Shown here: positions 46,258 to 61,020 of the stretch, piece by piece | Layout: each line of letters opens with the position of its first letter | Position numbering within the stretch: the stretch's first letter is position 1 | Assembly (NCBI RefSeq): GCF_000143415.4 | Contig: NW_003314268.1 | Location: forward strand, 1,534,672 to 1,598,671 | Reading direction: 5' to 3' | Source: Selaginella moellendorffii | Lineage: Eukaryota; Streptophyta; Lycopodiopsida; Selaginellales; Selaginellaceae | DNA: 64,000 bases | Notes under the pieces: generated by a model | What the model was told of the DNA's origin: nothing | Seen by the model: only the letters and a program-made list of their open reading frames with translations | The model's database searches: none | Program-made: the position numbers and the translations under genes

Positions 46258-46823
46258 CGCTAGAGGATCCTCGATTCCTTCTCCTTCCTCCGCGCGGCGC
46301 TATAGAAACCCTATCCTCCCGCCCATTCGCCCTAAAATTCCCCCCCCTCGGTGCTCAATGCTCTCTTCGTTCGCTCTTCTCAACGATCTTCTCCTCCATT
46401 CGACCAAGAGACGCTGCGTCACAGAATTAGGGCTTACAAGACCGCGACACGTGTCAACTAACTGCTTAATGTCATGAGCCCGGGAAAATCGTACGGCACT
46501 GCCCACGTTTTCCATTCGAATTTGCACGGAAGGAAATCTAGGGCTTTTCGTTTAGGTTTATTGTTGGCGAGCAAGGGGCCCGCGGCGCCCATCGCCAGGA
46601 GCGCCAGGTTTGCAGCACAAATCACTCGTTTTCTTCGATTTCCCTATTCGCTAGGCTGTCGGCGGCAGGACATTTGATCGCATTAAGCGACAAGAGCGAG
46701 TGTTGACTTCAATTCTTGTGAGAATTGTGCCAATCGCTCTCTCCTGCCACTGCAAGCCATAGATTTTCTCGAGTTTCTGGTGATTTCTTCCCTTTCCCAG
46801 TGGGCCATGCGTTTCTTCCTGCG

Positions 46824-47829
46824 ATGATTGCTACCATTCGACAAGCTGATGCGTTTCTTCGTCTTCCATTTTGTCACTCTCGGCTTTTAGCAGCGCCTGC
46901 AAACACGTTTCCTTGTGCGTGTCTTTTGTCCGAGGTTCATGCTCAAGGACTTGGTTTTACCAGGCCTCTCACTGCTAAGAGGGAGGATCGAGAGAGTCGT
47001 GTAGCCGCTAGAGTGGGCGATCAAGGCCGGGTGATGGCCATCGTTAGCGTTCCTCCGCCGGGATACAGAGCCAATGTCGGTGTTTGTCTCATCAACAAGA
47101 AAAACCAGGTGAAAACTCGCGCCTTGGATCGTTTGTTTCTTTCAGAGACTTACTTCTTGTCCAGGTCTTTGTTGCGAACAGGCTCGATGTTCCTGGATCC
47201 TGGCAAATGCCTCAGGTATGAGATCGTTTTTTCTTTCCTCCCTTCTGATCGTAGCTAGATCTTTTCTTTTTCGATAGGGAGGTGTTGACAAGGGGGAGGA
47301 GCCACGAGAAGCTGCGATCCGAGAGCTACGAGAGGAGACTGGAGTTACTTCAGTGGAAGTTCTTGGAGAGGTGAGTCAAAAGAACGATTTTTTATGCTCC
47401 TTTTTCATTGATGCTTCTCGCAGGTTCCAGAGTGGCTGACTTACGACTTTCCTCCCGATGTGAAAGCGAAGATCACCCGGCTCTGGGGGAAAGAATGGAC
47501 GGGTCAAGCACAGAAGTGGTAAACTTCGTCTCTACGTGGTTCCTGAGACGAGACATTTTGTTTGTTTTTCTTCGACAGGTTTCTCTTCAGATTTGCCGGA
47601 GACGAGAGTGAGATTGATCTTGCTGGTGATGGCAAAGAGGCTGCTGAATTTGCCGAGTGGAAATGGCTGCCAGTTCCAGATGTAATCCAAGCAGTAAGAT
47701 CTCAAAAATCTCTCCTTTCTCGAAATCTCTCGTGGCTTTTAAATGTCTGTGTTCTTCCAGGCCGTAGAGTTCAAGAAGCCAGTCTACGAACAAGTATTCA
47801 AAGTTTTCACGCCGATGATCCAGGCCTAG
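46824..47829 (+). CDS. Nudix hydrolase, RppH/Ap4A-hydrolase type, plastid-targeted
   Basis: Hydrolase of diadenosine polyphosphates or similar nucleotide pyrophosphates, like Arabidopsis NUDT25-27. Six exons (46824-47108, 47165-47215, 47278-47370, 47424-47518, 47579-47693, 47761-47829) give 235 residues in frame. The first ~70 residues are a Ser/Arg/Ala-rich transit-like extension. The domain starts [13 protein letters not shown]. The complete Nudix box GX5EX7REUXEEXGU lies in exon 3 (from GGVDKGEEP to REETGV). Family signatures [11 protein letters not shown] and [12 protein letters not shown] precede the [19 protein letters not shown] strand and EFAEWKWLP. An internal Met (47034) would give a cytosolic form. 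46258-46823 is the shared promoter region with the divergent coiled-coil gene. Confidence 0.9.
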
Positions 47830-48017
47830 ATAAAAAGCATTTTTCTAATGAATGCCCCCGCGTACGTTCAAGATTTTGCCGCGTGGCAGATTTTCATCCG
47901 TCGATGTAGCTCTTTAAGAATAAAAAAGAGTTTGCTTCCTCTTCTTTTCCATGAACCCTAAAACGAACTCTATGGTGTAGGTTTTGTGGAGCTCGCGCTT
48001 CTCTGCGGCACACTGCG

Positions 48018-51877
<3,860 letters not shown>

Positions 51878-52055
51878 AGGTTGCTTGCTTGCTTGCTTCA
51901 TTATAAAGTGGGCTTTGTCCAGAAATTCTTTTAAGTCACTAAGCTTAGAACGATCTTGATCATTCGAGTTGGCCGGGAAACCGTGCTCGATCATGATTGC
52001 TCGATTCAACCAAGGCAAGTTTGGGCGATCTAGAAGCTCAAGATCTCAAACTCGG

Positions 52056-52325
52056 CTAGTACTTAGAAGTTTCTTCTGGCAGTGATGGCTTGATCTTGAG
52101 CTTGAGAGCGTTCCGGGCTGATAGAGCCAGCTCTTTCTCCGCGCCGCTGAGGCACCGGCCATAGCTGCGAAGGTAGTAAACGCAGCTGCGATGGCAAGAG
52201 CAGTCATCGTCACCGAAGCAGTAGTGGACACTCTCCTCCCGAGCTGCTGTTTGGACTGAGAAAATGAGGAAGATCGCCACGACCAACATCGAGATCTTGA
52301 CCATCCCAGCCTTCAACATCGCCAT
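52056..52325 (-). CDS. Secreted cysteine-rich peptide, copy 1
   Basis: An 89-residue precursor, intronless: a hydrophobic signal peptide (ISMLVVAIFLIFSVQTAA), then a mature part with HYCFGDDDCSCHRSCVYYL. Five Cys follow the pattern C-x5-C-x-C-x3-C-x9-C; the last Cys is in YGRCLSG. The C-terminal tail is Lys/Leu-rich and longer than in copies 2 and 3. Two in-frame Met (residues 3 and 8) could also start it. Not recognised as defensin, thionin, EPF, RALF or lipid-transfer protein by its Cys spacing. Divergent from BAHD copy 1. Conservation in three copies supports it as a real gene. Confidence 0.7.
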   Translation of the reverse strand: MAMLKAGMVKISMLVVAIFLIFSVQTAAREESVHYCFGDDDCSCHRSCVYYLRSYGRCLSGAEKELALSARNALKLKIKPSLPEETSKY

Positions 52326-53049
52326 TCCTGGTGGAAACCTTCTCCCTGGAAAGAAGAAAGAACAAGAGAGGCTCGCTTGAAGTTCACACTAATCTTCTCC
52401 TTCGAAACTCTCGAATCGAAAAGAAAGAAAGAACACTCTCTACTTTTATGGTCCTAGTGGTGTATCCACCGCATCAAAGCGCCAAAACTGTGGATCCTGG
52501 GAAGAAACTTTCACCTGTTCCAGAGATTTAATACTCTTCCAGCCGAGTAATCGTCTTCCAGCTCAAGAGAAATCTCATGACAGCTGCTGCAAGAGGACAA
52601 AAGAAAACGATGCGTCACACTATAGTCTTTGCGGGCCGTCACAATCTATGCTAGCTCCACGCTGTTCCGAAGTTTTCCAGGAGCTCGAGATATTTGGCTG
52701 GGCGATACGGAAATCTTCGGGGAGTTATGTTGAGAACAAAGTTTGCACTGCTTTGGTGGTTGGATTTGGTCGCTCCGATTTTGGGAATTCACAGAAGGAA
52801 AACATTACATAACTTAAAGTAAGCAAAAACGCAAAGATTTTTCCAGTGAAGAACTTCCTTGTCGCAAGTTCTCTCATCCGTCGTGGAGACTTCATATGAT
52901 TGACGTTTCTTTGCGTGTGTAGCTCTCTCCATAGAAAGTTCAGCGGTACGGCAGTGAGCTCCCTTCACTGAAATTATGTTAAGTGACGGCGTCTCTCTTG
53001 TTTTCTGCTGCACTGTAGCTTTGCAGCTGCTGATCCATTCCCTGCATAT

Positions 53050-53270
53050 GTCCTGGCCAGTCTTGATAATCCTCCGTGACTTGTTGAAAACCAAACAGGC
53101 GTTCTTCTTCGAGTGACAGTAAACCAGGATTTTGGCTGCTCGACTTCTAGTTCTTTGTCTTCCTCGACGATCCTTACATTATCCATGGCGGCGATGTAAC
53201 GAAACGAAGAACCATCTCTTCCGAGCTCTAGCATCAAAGTAACCATGAGATTCCAGAAATCATCAGCTAC
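53050..53270 (-). other. Unidentified sequence also present at 62450-62690
   Basis: A minus-strand frame beginning MVTLMLELGRDGSSFRYIA is open for about 90 codons and has a diverged, frame-broken copy at 62450-62690. It looks like the end of an older gene, but I do not recognise it. The remainder of 52680-53430 holds nothing else supported. Confidence 0.4.
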
Positions 53271-53550
53271 GTTGAGTTCATTGTGGAGATTCGAATAAAA
53301 AAACCTAGACTTACTTCACAGTAGTATGATCAAACTATTCCCAGAGTGCTGCTTGCCTGTAGACATGTTCACAATGCTCGTTTGTATAAACTATAATTCT
53401 TTTTGAAGCTAATAAAACATAACAAGCATCTAAACTAAAGGCATAGGATATACGCTACATTTAATTAATGTTTCCTTATCACCTTTGATTCAGTAAAGCA
53501 GAAGTTTGGTCGAGCCTTCTCTCTCTCCTCTAAAGTCAGAAGTTTTGGCT

Positions 53551-54978
53551 ATGGCGCTGGAGTCTTCCAGGATCACAGTGACCAACATTTGCTTGGTTTC
53601 TCCAAGTTACAGCCCGGAGAATGTCGATCTGTTGGAGAGGAAGAAGCAAATGCGTCTCTGTGCTGCTTCTCATATGATTTGGTTCGTGCCTTACAGGACT
53701 CGCCTTCTCTTCTTCCGAAAGCCTCCTCCCCATCTCTCCTTCGGGGCCATTGTAGCAAATCTCAAGAGTTCTCTTGCCAAGGCGCTGGTGGAGTTTTATC
53801 CCCTGGCAGGGAGATTGCTTGTGAGTGACAGCGAGAATGGACTCCGGATGGATGTGGTTTGCAATGACAAAGGCGTGCTCTTCATTGAAGCCAGTGCTAC
53901 TGGAGTTACTGTTGAGGAGCTCGCAAAGGATGAAGTGAGTGGTCATTTCGAGGGGATTCCAGCAAAACTAGTGGAAGATCTGGCACAATGTGGAGACTAC
54001 GATATATTGACAATTCCATGGTCCTTCGATGCTCCTCTGTTCATCATCCAGGTACTTCAATATATATCCGCATTGATAATCAAGTCGAATCGTATGTAGG
54101 TGACAGAGCTTTCTTGTGGAGGCATTTGCATCTCCATCAAGTTCAATCACCAGCTTTTAGATGGAGCTGGGACCTGGAACTTTGTCAAGTCATGGGCCGA
54201 GGTCTGTTGTGGTAAATCTATGTCACTCAAGCCCGTGGTCGTGGAAACTCCACCATGCATTGCGGTCTCGGACGATCATCCCACAGATTTTGAGCTTCGA
54301 GCAGGGTTTGAAAGGGTCTGCAACGCGGATTTACTGAAAGTAAGCACCAAGTCAACATCGCAGTCCGCGGAGTATGACATGAAGTGCTTTGCATTCAAGA
54401 AGGAGATGATCCAAAAGATGAAGCTCGAGAATCCAGGGTTCAGCTCGTTCCAGCTTCTCACGAGTTTCATATGGTCCAGAGTTAACGCTGCGAGAGATCT
54501 CAAGGATGACGAAACCACTACTCTTTTATTTGCAGCAAACTGTAGAGGACGGATCAAGACTGTGCCGAAGGGATTCGTAGGAATGGCCGTGGTGTATGAT
54601 CACGTTTCCACCAAAGTCTCGAGCCTACGAGCTGAGGGAAATGAGCTGAGAAATGGGGCGGATCTTCTCAAGAAAAAGATCGGTGATTTGCTCACGGAGG
54701 AAGGCGCGGGTCTCTACTCAAAGGTTGTGAGCAGTGGCGACAGGGGCTTCACAGCTTTTCCTCAATCTAAGAGGGAAACAGCATTGATCGTTGGAAGTTC
54801 GTTCTACTTCCCGGTTTTCGAGGACTTTGGATTTGGAAAGCCGGTTGGAATGACGCTGGTTCGTCCTTCTGAGGATAGCAAGCTATACTATTTCCCAGGG
54901 AAGGAGGAAGGTGATGTGGTAGCATATATTGGGCTCACAAGTCACGCGATGAGAAAGCTTAGTTTTCCACAGGTTTGA
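53551..54978 (+). CDS. BAHD acyltransferase, copy 1 (HCT-like)
   Basis: A cytosolic acyl-CoA-dependent transferase of 459 residues in two exons (53551-54051, 54100-54978). The catalytic HxxxD motif is NHQLLDG, just after the intron. The structural DFGWG motif is DFGFG, within FEDFGFGKPVG. Other family landmarks are the N-terminal LVSPSYSPENVDLL, LAGRLLVSDSENGLRMDVVC, and ANCRGRI. BAHD enzymes acylate phenolics, amines or alcohols (HCT-, spermidine- or cutin/suberin-type); the substrate is not predictable here. Start at 53551 matches copy 2; the frame is open upstream to 53506. Nearly identical to the gene at 57807, implying recent duplication or gene conversion. Confidence 0.9.
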
Positions 54979-54990
54979 AACAATATAAAG

Positions 54991-55780
54991 TTGTCTCTTT
55001 GCCCCTCACCGCGGGACGGCATGGAAATCAAGGCGAGGATCTTCGAGACAGATGTTTCTGATGGTACCGTTATTGTTGACATGCACGGGAAGCTCCAGAT
55101 AATGGATCGGGCCACCGCGGCTTTTGGCTGGATGAAAGAGACGAATGCTGTCTCCTTGACTGCTATGTTCCCAGAATTTGCCCGGAATGGGCATTACAGA
55201 GGCGCTCTCGAGCTCCTCCATGGATTTGGAGGGAGTCAAGCCAAATGGCTTGCCATTTTTTTTTTCCTGGAAGCCTGCGCCGGTCCCGGGAATAGAATCT
55301 GCTGTAAAATTTTCCACTCCCGAAATCGAGGGAATGGAGCTTATGCGCTGGGGAAATGCGGTCACGTTGCGCGATGATGGCGGCGTATGCCCAAAACGGA
55401 CAGCACAGGGAAGCGCTCCGAGTCTTTAGCGAGCTCGACACGATGCTGGATCGCGAGCGTCTTGGAGGCGTCCTCAAGTTTGGCCATGGCTAGAATCTCG
55501 GATCCTTGCTAGTGGAATTCGCGTGAGCGTGATCGTGGTCGTCACCACTTACAGAAAGTGTGGAGCTCTCAGCCTCGCGAGATCCACGTTCAATGGCCTG
55601 TGCTGGAACACGATGATCTCCGCCAACGTGCAGCACGGCAACGCCAGGAAGTGCTCAAGCTCTTCAACGAGCTCAAACAAGCCGGGACTTTGAGCGAGCA
55701 CTGCTGCATGATCGATCTGCTGGGACGAGCTGGGGGATTTGAAGAGGCTGAGAGAGTGGTTGCTCCATGAAACGCAATGT
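54991..55780 (+). pseudogene. PPR pseudogene, copy 1
   Basis: Plus-strand PPR pieces after BAHD copy 1: a repeat ending AVSLTAMFPEFARNGHYRGA, LELLHGFGG, then out of frame CWNTMISA-like, VLKLFNELKQAG and CMIDLLGRAGGFEEAERVV. Frameshifts and a TTTTTTTTT run interrupt it. The same remnant follows BAHD copy 2. Confidence 0.7.
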
Positions 55781-56085
55781 CCTCTCCTGATCATGAATGT
55801 CGCCTCTCAATCACCAAGTCCTGGATAAAACCAGGGCATGGCATTTCGTAGTTCGATATAAGCTGCGGCAAATCCCCGTCACTTGTGGTCGTGGAAACTC
55901 CCCTGGACAACGAGCAGAGCTGGAGATTTAGCTCCCGCCGATTTTTCATGCGGTGGAAGATTAGAACTTGTTCACACTATCAACGCCATGAAAAGCTTCT
56001 CGTTTGCCCAGGAGTGAGATTCCACGGCAAAGAGATGGAAGACCCCGTTCTTCTCAGTCAAGTGCTGTGAAAGCTCTCCAACGCT

Positions 56086-56275
56086 GGAAACTATGACTCT
56101 CAGTTGGAGATGTACGCTTTCTCATGACATGAGGAGGAGTTGCCACCTCATAGATCCACGTTGGCTGGAGTTGAGTAGATCAGAGCCACATTGTCCACAC
56201 GACGCTTCCGCTATGTTTTGACACTCTCGAGACTGTCATGTTCAGGACGGCCTCCATAGACATGCAAGCCACCTC
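56086..56275 (+). mobile_element. Solo-LTR-like fragment, copy 1
   Basis: Contains TTGGAGATGTACG..., CTCATGACATGAGG and GCCACATTGTCCAC, as in the better-preserved block at 63013-63190. Probably part of a decayed copia-type LTR carried within the tandem module. Confidence 0.5.
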
Positions 56276-56358
56276 TATATGAGCCATGACTACAGCGCTC
56301 TAGGCTCGCCGTCATAGATTTTGTTTTAGTGCAGACAGGGTGTGACTGGCGGAGTCTT

Positions 56359-56580
56359 CTAGATCCTTTTGGGTATGTCCTTGAGAGCGTTCCTGGCTGA
56401 AAGATCCAGCTCTCTCTCCTCGCCACCGAGGCACTGGCGATAGCTTCGAAGGTAGTAAACGCAGCTGCGATTGCAAGAGCAGTCATCGTCACCGAAGCAG
56501 TAGTGGACACTCTCCTCTCGAGCTGCTGTTTGGACTGAGAAAATGAGGAAGATCGCCATCGAGATCTTCATCTTCGCCAT
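56359..56580 (-). CDS. Secreted cysteine-rich peptide, copy 2
   Basis: A 73-residue precursor: signal peptide (ISMAIFLIFSVQTAA), then REESVHYCFGDDDCSCNRSC and YYLRSYRQCLGG, with the same five-Cys pattern as copy 1, and a shorter Lys/Arg ending (LKDIPKRI). Differs from copy 3 at only a few, mostly conservative residues. It is the last gene of tandem module A and is read divergently from BAHD copy 2. Confidence 0.72.
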   Translation of the reverse strand: MAKMKISMAIFLIFSVQTAAREESVHYCFGDDDCSCNRSCVYYLRSYRQCLGGEERELDLSARNALKDIPKRI

Positions 56581-57003
56581 TCCTGGTGGAAACCTTAAAC
56601 GAGAGCACGAAACTCTCGAAGTTCACACTGCCTGGTCCTTAGAAACTCTCGAATCGAAATGAAAGAACAAACACTCTTTACTTTTATGGTGTATCCACCA
56701 CATCCAAGCACCGAGAACCTTTCACGTGTTCCAGCGATTCAATACTCTTCCAGCAGTGTAATCGTCTTCCAGCTCAAGCAGACACATGACAGGTGCTGCA
56801 AGAAGACAAAAGAAAACGATGTGTCACACTATAATCTTCTATGCTAGCTCCACGTTGTTCCTGATAAGTTTGCGATGGATAGAGCACCGTAGCTCTGCTG
56901 CTGCTAATCCATTCCCTGCATATTTGGAGGCAGGTTCGAAAACAGAAGATAAGCTGAAGCTTGAGATTGCTAACCCCACTTATTGCATTAATGGCTTCAA
57001 TTG

Positions 57004-57690
57004 ATATTTGTAACTAAATTTAAGACACAATAGTTTTATATTAGAAAATTATAAATTCTTATTTAAATAATTTATAATAGTTATAAACAAAAAAAATGTA
57101 GTTTTGACCAGAAAATATGTAATTGTTATGTTTAGTTCTTATTTATGACTAAATTTTAAGTCCAAAAAACAAAGTTATAAACATAGTGGTAAAGATGGGA
57201 ATTTAAGTCATTATTTATGATGATATTTAAAAATAAACAGTTTTCTAACCAATATACATTTTTTCCTATTTTAGAAGCTTAAAGGTGCTCTTGATAAATA
57301 CTATCTAGGTCGTGGTGAATGAATGCAAGTATATTTTTTTTATGTCAGTTTTATTACTTTATATTATTTGTTGTTTCATATTTGCTAGCTTTTCTTATAA
57401 GAGAATGCATACAATCACCCACAGCAATGGAATTTACAAGGAACTCATCAATCTTCAGCATTTCCTTTATAAAACGTTCATGGTAATGGATTTAAATGAA
57501 CATTTTCCTTTGGTTTCTCTCATTTGTCATTACTCTGTGTTATCAAAAATGGATACAACCACCTTCTTTATTTTCCTAAGCCAAGCCCAATCTTTAGCCC
57601 ATTCAGGGTATAATACTCTTAATGCTTTTCGCAGCTCCAAATTTTCCTCCAAGAAGAATTTATAAGATAGGTAAAACCCTAAAATCACCA
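57004..57690. other. AT-rich insertion between tandem modules
   Basis: No gene is supported. It replaces the sequence that lies upstream of BAHD copy 1, so the two BAHD genes share only about 110 bp of proximal promoter. Confidence 0.5.
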
Positions 57691-57806
57691 GGGAGAAAAC
57701 TAAAGGCGTAGGATATACTCTACATTTAATTAATGTTTCCTTATCACCTTGATTAAGTTTGGTCGAGCCTTCTCTCTCTCTCTTCTAAAGTCAGAAGTTT
57801 TTGGCT

Positions 57807-59234
57807 ATGGCGCTGGAGTCTTCCAGGATCACAGTAACCAACATTTGCTTGGTTTCTCCAAGTTACAGCCCGGAGAATGTCGATCTGTTGGAGAGGAAGA
57901 AGCAAATGCGTCTCTGTGCTGCTTCTCATATGATTTGGTTCGTGCCTTACAGGACTCGCCTTCTCTTCTTCCGAAAGCCTCCTCCCCATCTCTCCTTCGA
58001 GGCCATTGTAGCAAATCTCAAGAGTTCTCTTGCCAAGGCGCTGGTGGAGTTTTATCCCCTGGCAGGGAGATTGCTTGTGAGTGACAGCGAGAATGGACTC
58101 CGGATGGATGTGGTTTGCAATGACAAAGGCGTGCTCTTCATTGAAGCCAGTGCTACTGGAGTTACTGTTGAGGAGCTCGCAAAGGATGAAGTGAGTGGTC
58201 ATTTCGAGGGGATTCCAGCAAAACTAGTGGAAGATCTGGCACAATGTGGAGACTACGATATATCGACAATTCCATGGTCCTTCGATGCTCCTCTGTTCAT
58301 CATCCAGGTACTTCAATATATATCCGCATTGATAATCAAGTCGAATCGTATGTAGGTGACAGAGCTTTCTTGTGGAGGCATTTGCATCTCCGTCAAGTTC
58401 AATCACCAGCTTTTAGATGGAGCTGGGACCTGGAACTTTGTCAAGTCATGGGCCGAGGTCTGTTGTGGTAAATCTATGTCACTCAAGCCCGTGGTCGTGG
58501 AAACTCCACCATGCATTGCGGTCTCGGACGATCATCCCACAGATTTTGAGCTTCCAGCAGGATTTGAAAGGGTCTGCAACGCGGATTTACTGAAATTAAG
58601 CACCAAGTCAACATCGCAGTCCGCGGAGTATGACATGAAGTGCTTTGCATTCAAGAAGGAGATGATCCAAAAGATGAAGCTCGAGAATCCAGGGTTCAGC
58701 TCGTTCCAGCTTCTCACGAGTTTCATATGGTCCAGAGTTAACGCTGCGAGAGATCTCAAGGATGACGAAACCACTACTGTTGTATTCGCGGCGAACTGTA
58801 GAGGACGGATCAAGACTGTGCCGAAGGGATTCGTAGGAATGGCCGTGGTGTATGATCACGTTTCCACCAAAGTCTCGAGCCTACGAGCTGAGGGAAATGA
58901 GCTGAGAAACGGGGCGGATCTTCTCAAGAAAAAGATCGGTGATTTGCTCACGGAGGAAGGCGTGGGTCTCTACTCAAAGGTTGTGAGCAGTGGCGACAGG
59001 GGCTTCACCGCTTTTCCTCAATCTAAGAGGGAAACAGCATTGATCGTTGGAAGTTCGTTCTACTTCCCGGTTTTCGAGGACTTTGGATTTGGAAAGGCGG
59101 TTGGAATGACGCTGGTTCGTCCTTCTGAGGATGGCAGGCTATACTATTTCCCAGGGAAGGAGGAAGGTGATGTGGTAGCATATATTGGGCTCACAAGTCA
59201 CGCGATGAGAAAGCTTAGTTTTCCACAGGTTTGA
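57807..59234 (+). CDS. BAHD acyltransferase, copy 2 (HCT-like)
   Basis: 459 residues in two exons (57807-58307, 58356-59234) with exactly the same structure as copy 1. HxxxD (NHQLLDG) and DFGFG are kept. I count about ten amino-acid changes from copy 1 (for example LSFG to LSFE, DILT to DIST, FELR to FELP, TTTLLF to TTTVVF, GKPVG to GKAVG, EDSK to EDGR). None touches a catalytic residue, so both copies are probably active. Codon use matches copy 1. Confidence 0.9.
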
Positions 59235-59246
59235 AACAATATAAAG

Positions 59247-60015
59247 TTGTCTCTTTGCCCTTCACCGCGGGACGGCATGGAAATCAAGGCGAGGATCTTC
59301 GAGACAGATGTTTCTGATGGTACCGTTATTGTTGACATGCACGGGAAGCTCCAGATAATGGATCGGGCCACCGCGGCTTTTGGCTGGATCAAAGAGAGGA
59401 ATGCTGTCTCCTTGACTGCTATGTTCCCAGAATTTGCCCGGAATGGGCATTACAGAGACGCTCTCGAGTTCCTCCATGGATTTGGAGGGAGTCAAGCCAA
59501 ATGGCGTGACATATATTGTCTTTCTGGAAGCCTGCGCCGGGGATAGAATCTGCCGTAAAATTCTCCACTCCCGAAACCGAGGGAATGGAGCTTGATTTCT
59601 TCGTCAGAAATGGTGGTCTCGGCTTATGCGCTGGAGAAATGCGGGCGACAGCACAGGGAGTCTTTTGGGAGCTCGACCTCGAAAAACACGAGCGCCTTCG
59701 AGACGTCCTCAAGTTTGGCCATGGCTGGAAGCCTCCACTCTCGGATCCTTGCCAGTGGAACGCGTGAGCGTGATCGTGGTCGTGACCACTTACAGGAACT
59801 CTCAGCCTCGCGAGATCCACGTTCAATGGCCTATGCTGGAACACGGTGATCTCCGCCTACGTGCAGCACGGCAACGCCAGGAAGGGCTCAAGCTCTTCAA
59901 CGAGCTCAAGCAAGCCGGGGAGCGGCCAAACAGCATCACTTTGAGCGGCTGCATGATCGATCTGCTGGGAGGAGCTGAGGGATTGGAGGAGGCTGAGAGA
60001 GAGGCTGCTCCATGA
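59247..60015 (+). pseudogene. PPR pseudogene, copy 2
   Basis: The same decayed PPR remnant as after BAHD copy 1, with a repeat ending in FARNGHYRDALEFLHGFGG, then LKLFNELKQAGERPNSITL and CMIDLLGGAEGLEEAERE. Downstream 60130-60370 carries a further shared, unassigned open stretch (beginning VVVETPLDNEQSW). Confidence 0.7.
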
Positions 60016-60384
60016 AACGCAATGTCCTCTCCTGATCATGAACGTCGTCTCTGTGAACTTCAATCACCAAGTCCTGGATAAAACCAGGGCATGGCATTTC
60101 GTAGTTCGATATAAGCTGCGACAAATCCCCGTCACTTGAGCAGGTGGTTGTGGAAACTCCCCTGGACAACGAGCAGAGCTGGAGATTTAGCTCCCGCCGA
60201 TTTTTCATGCGGTGGAAGATTAGACTTTGTTCACAACTTCTCACTATCAACGCCATGAAAGGCTTCTCGTTTGCAAACCAGGCGATTGGGTTTCCAAGGA
60301 GTGAGATTCCAGAGCTCCTCACGGCAAAGAGATGGAAGCTACCCCGTGTTCTTCGCGGTCAACTGCTGTGAAAGCTCTCCAACG

Positions 60385-60565
60385 CTGGAAACTATGACTC
60401 TTAGTACGCTTTCTCATGACATGAGGAGTTGCCACCTCATAGAACCACGTTGGCTAAAGTTGACGAAGGCAACGATATATCAGAGCCACATTGTCCACAC
60501 GACGCTTCCGCTATGTTTTGACACTCTCGAGACTGTCATGTTCAGGACGGCCTCCAAGCTACCTC
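60385..60565 (+). mobile_element. Solo-LTR-like fragment, copy 2
   Basis: Matches 56086-56275 in the tandem module. It is followed by an insertion unique to this copy (about 60570-60720). Confidence 0.5.
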
Positions 60566-60798
60566 TATATGAGCCATGACTGTCCACACTATGCTTCCAC
60601 TGTGTTTTGACATGGTATCGGCCTTGAGGGCGTTCCCTCTTGGATGCTGAGCGCTGCTATTGCACAACATCAGCACCTCCGCCTGTGTGCCCCGCGCCCA
60701 GCGTCAAGCACGCCTCTGGTACAGCGCTCTAGGCTCGCCTCTGTCCCATTGCCATAGATCTTGTTTTAGTGCAGACAGGGTGTGACTGGCGGAGTCTC

Positions 60799-61020
60799 CT
60801 AGATCTTTTTGGGTATGTCCTTGAGAGCGTTCCTGGCTGAAAGATCCAGCTCTTTCTCCTCGCCACCGAGGCACCGGCGATAGCTTCGAAGGTAGTAAAC
60901 GCAGCTGCGATTGCAAGAGCAGTCATCGTCACCGAAGCAGTAGTGCACACTCTCCTCTCGAGCTGCTGTTTGGACTGAGAAAATGAGGAAGATCGCCATC
61001 GAGATCTTCAACTTCGCCAT
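60799..61020 (-). CDS. Secreted cysteine-rich peptide, copy 3
   Basis: A 73-residue precursor: MAKLKISMAIFLIFSVQTAA signal region, mature CFGDDDCSCNRSC and YYLRSYRRCLGG, same five-Cys pattern, ending LKDIPKKI. It is the last gene of tandem module B. No BAHD gene follows; AT-rich DNA does. Confidence 0.72.
   Translation of the reverse strand: MAKLKISMAIFLIFSVQTAAREESVHYCFGDDDCSCNRSCVYYLRSYRRCLGGEEKELDLSARNALKDIPKKI

Larger units (their letters stand above)
53430..57003 (+). repeat. Tandem duplication module, copy A
   Basis: BAHD gene, PPR pseudogene, LTR-like piece and cysteine-rich peptide gene. It matches 57697-61435 in order and orientation. Confidence 0.85.

Noticed and set aside
60130-60373. 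75-codon frame beginning VVVETPLDNEQSW as a separate gene
   Set aside because: Shared with 55880-56070 but frame-shifted there; part of the decayed module rather than a supported gene.
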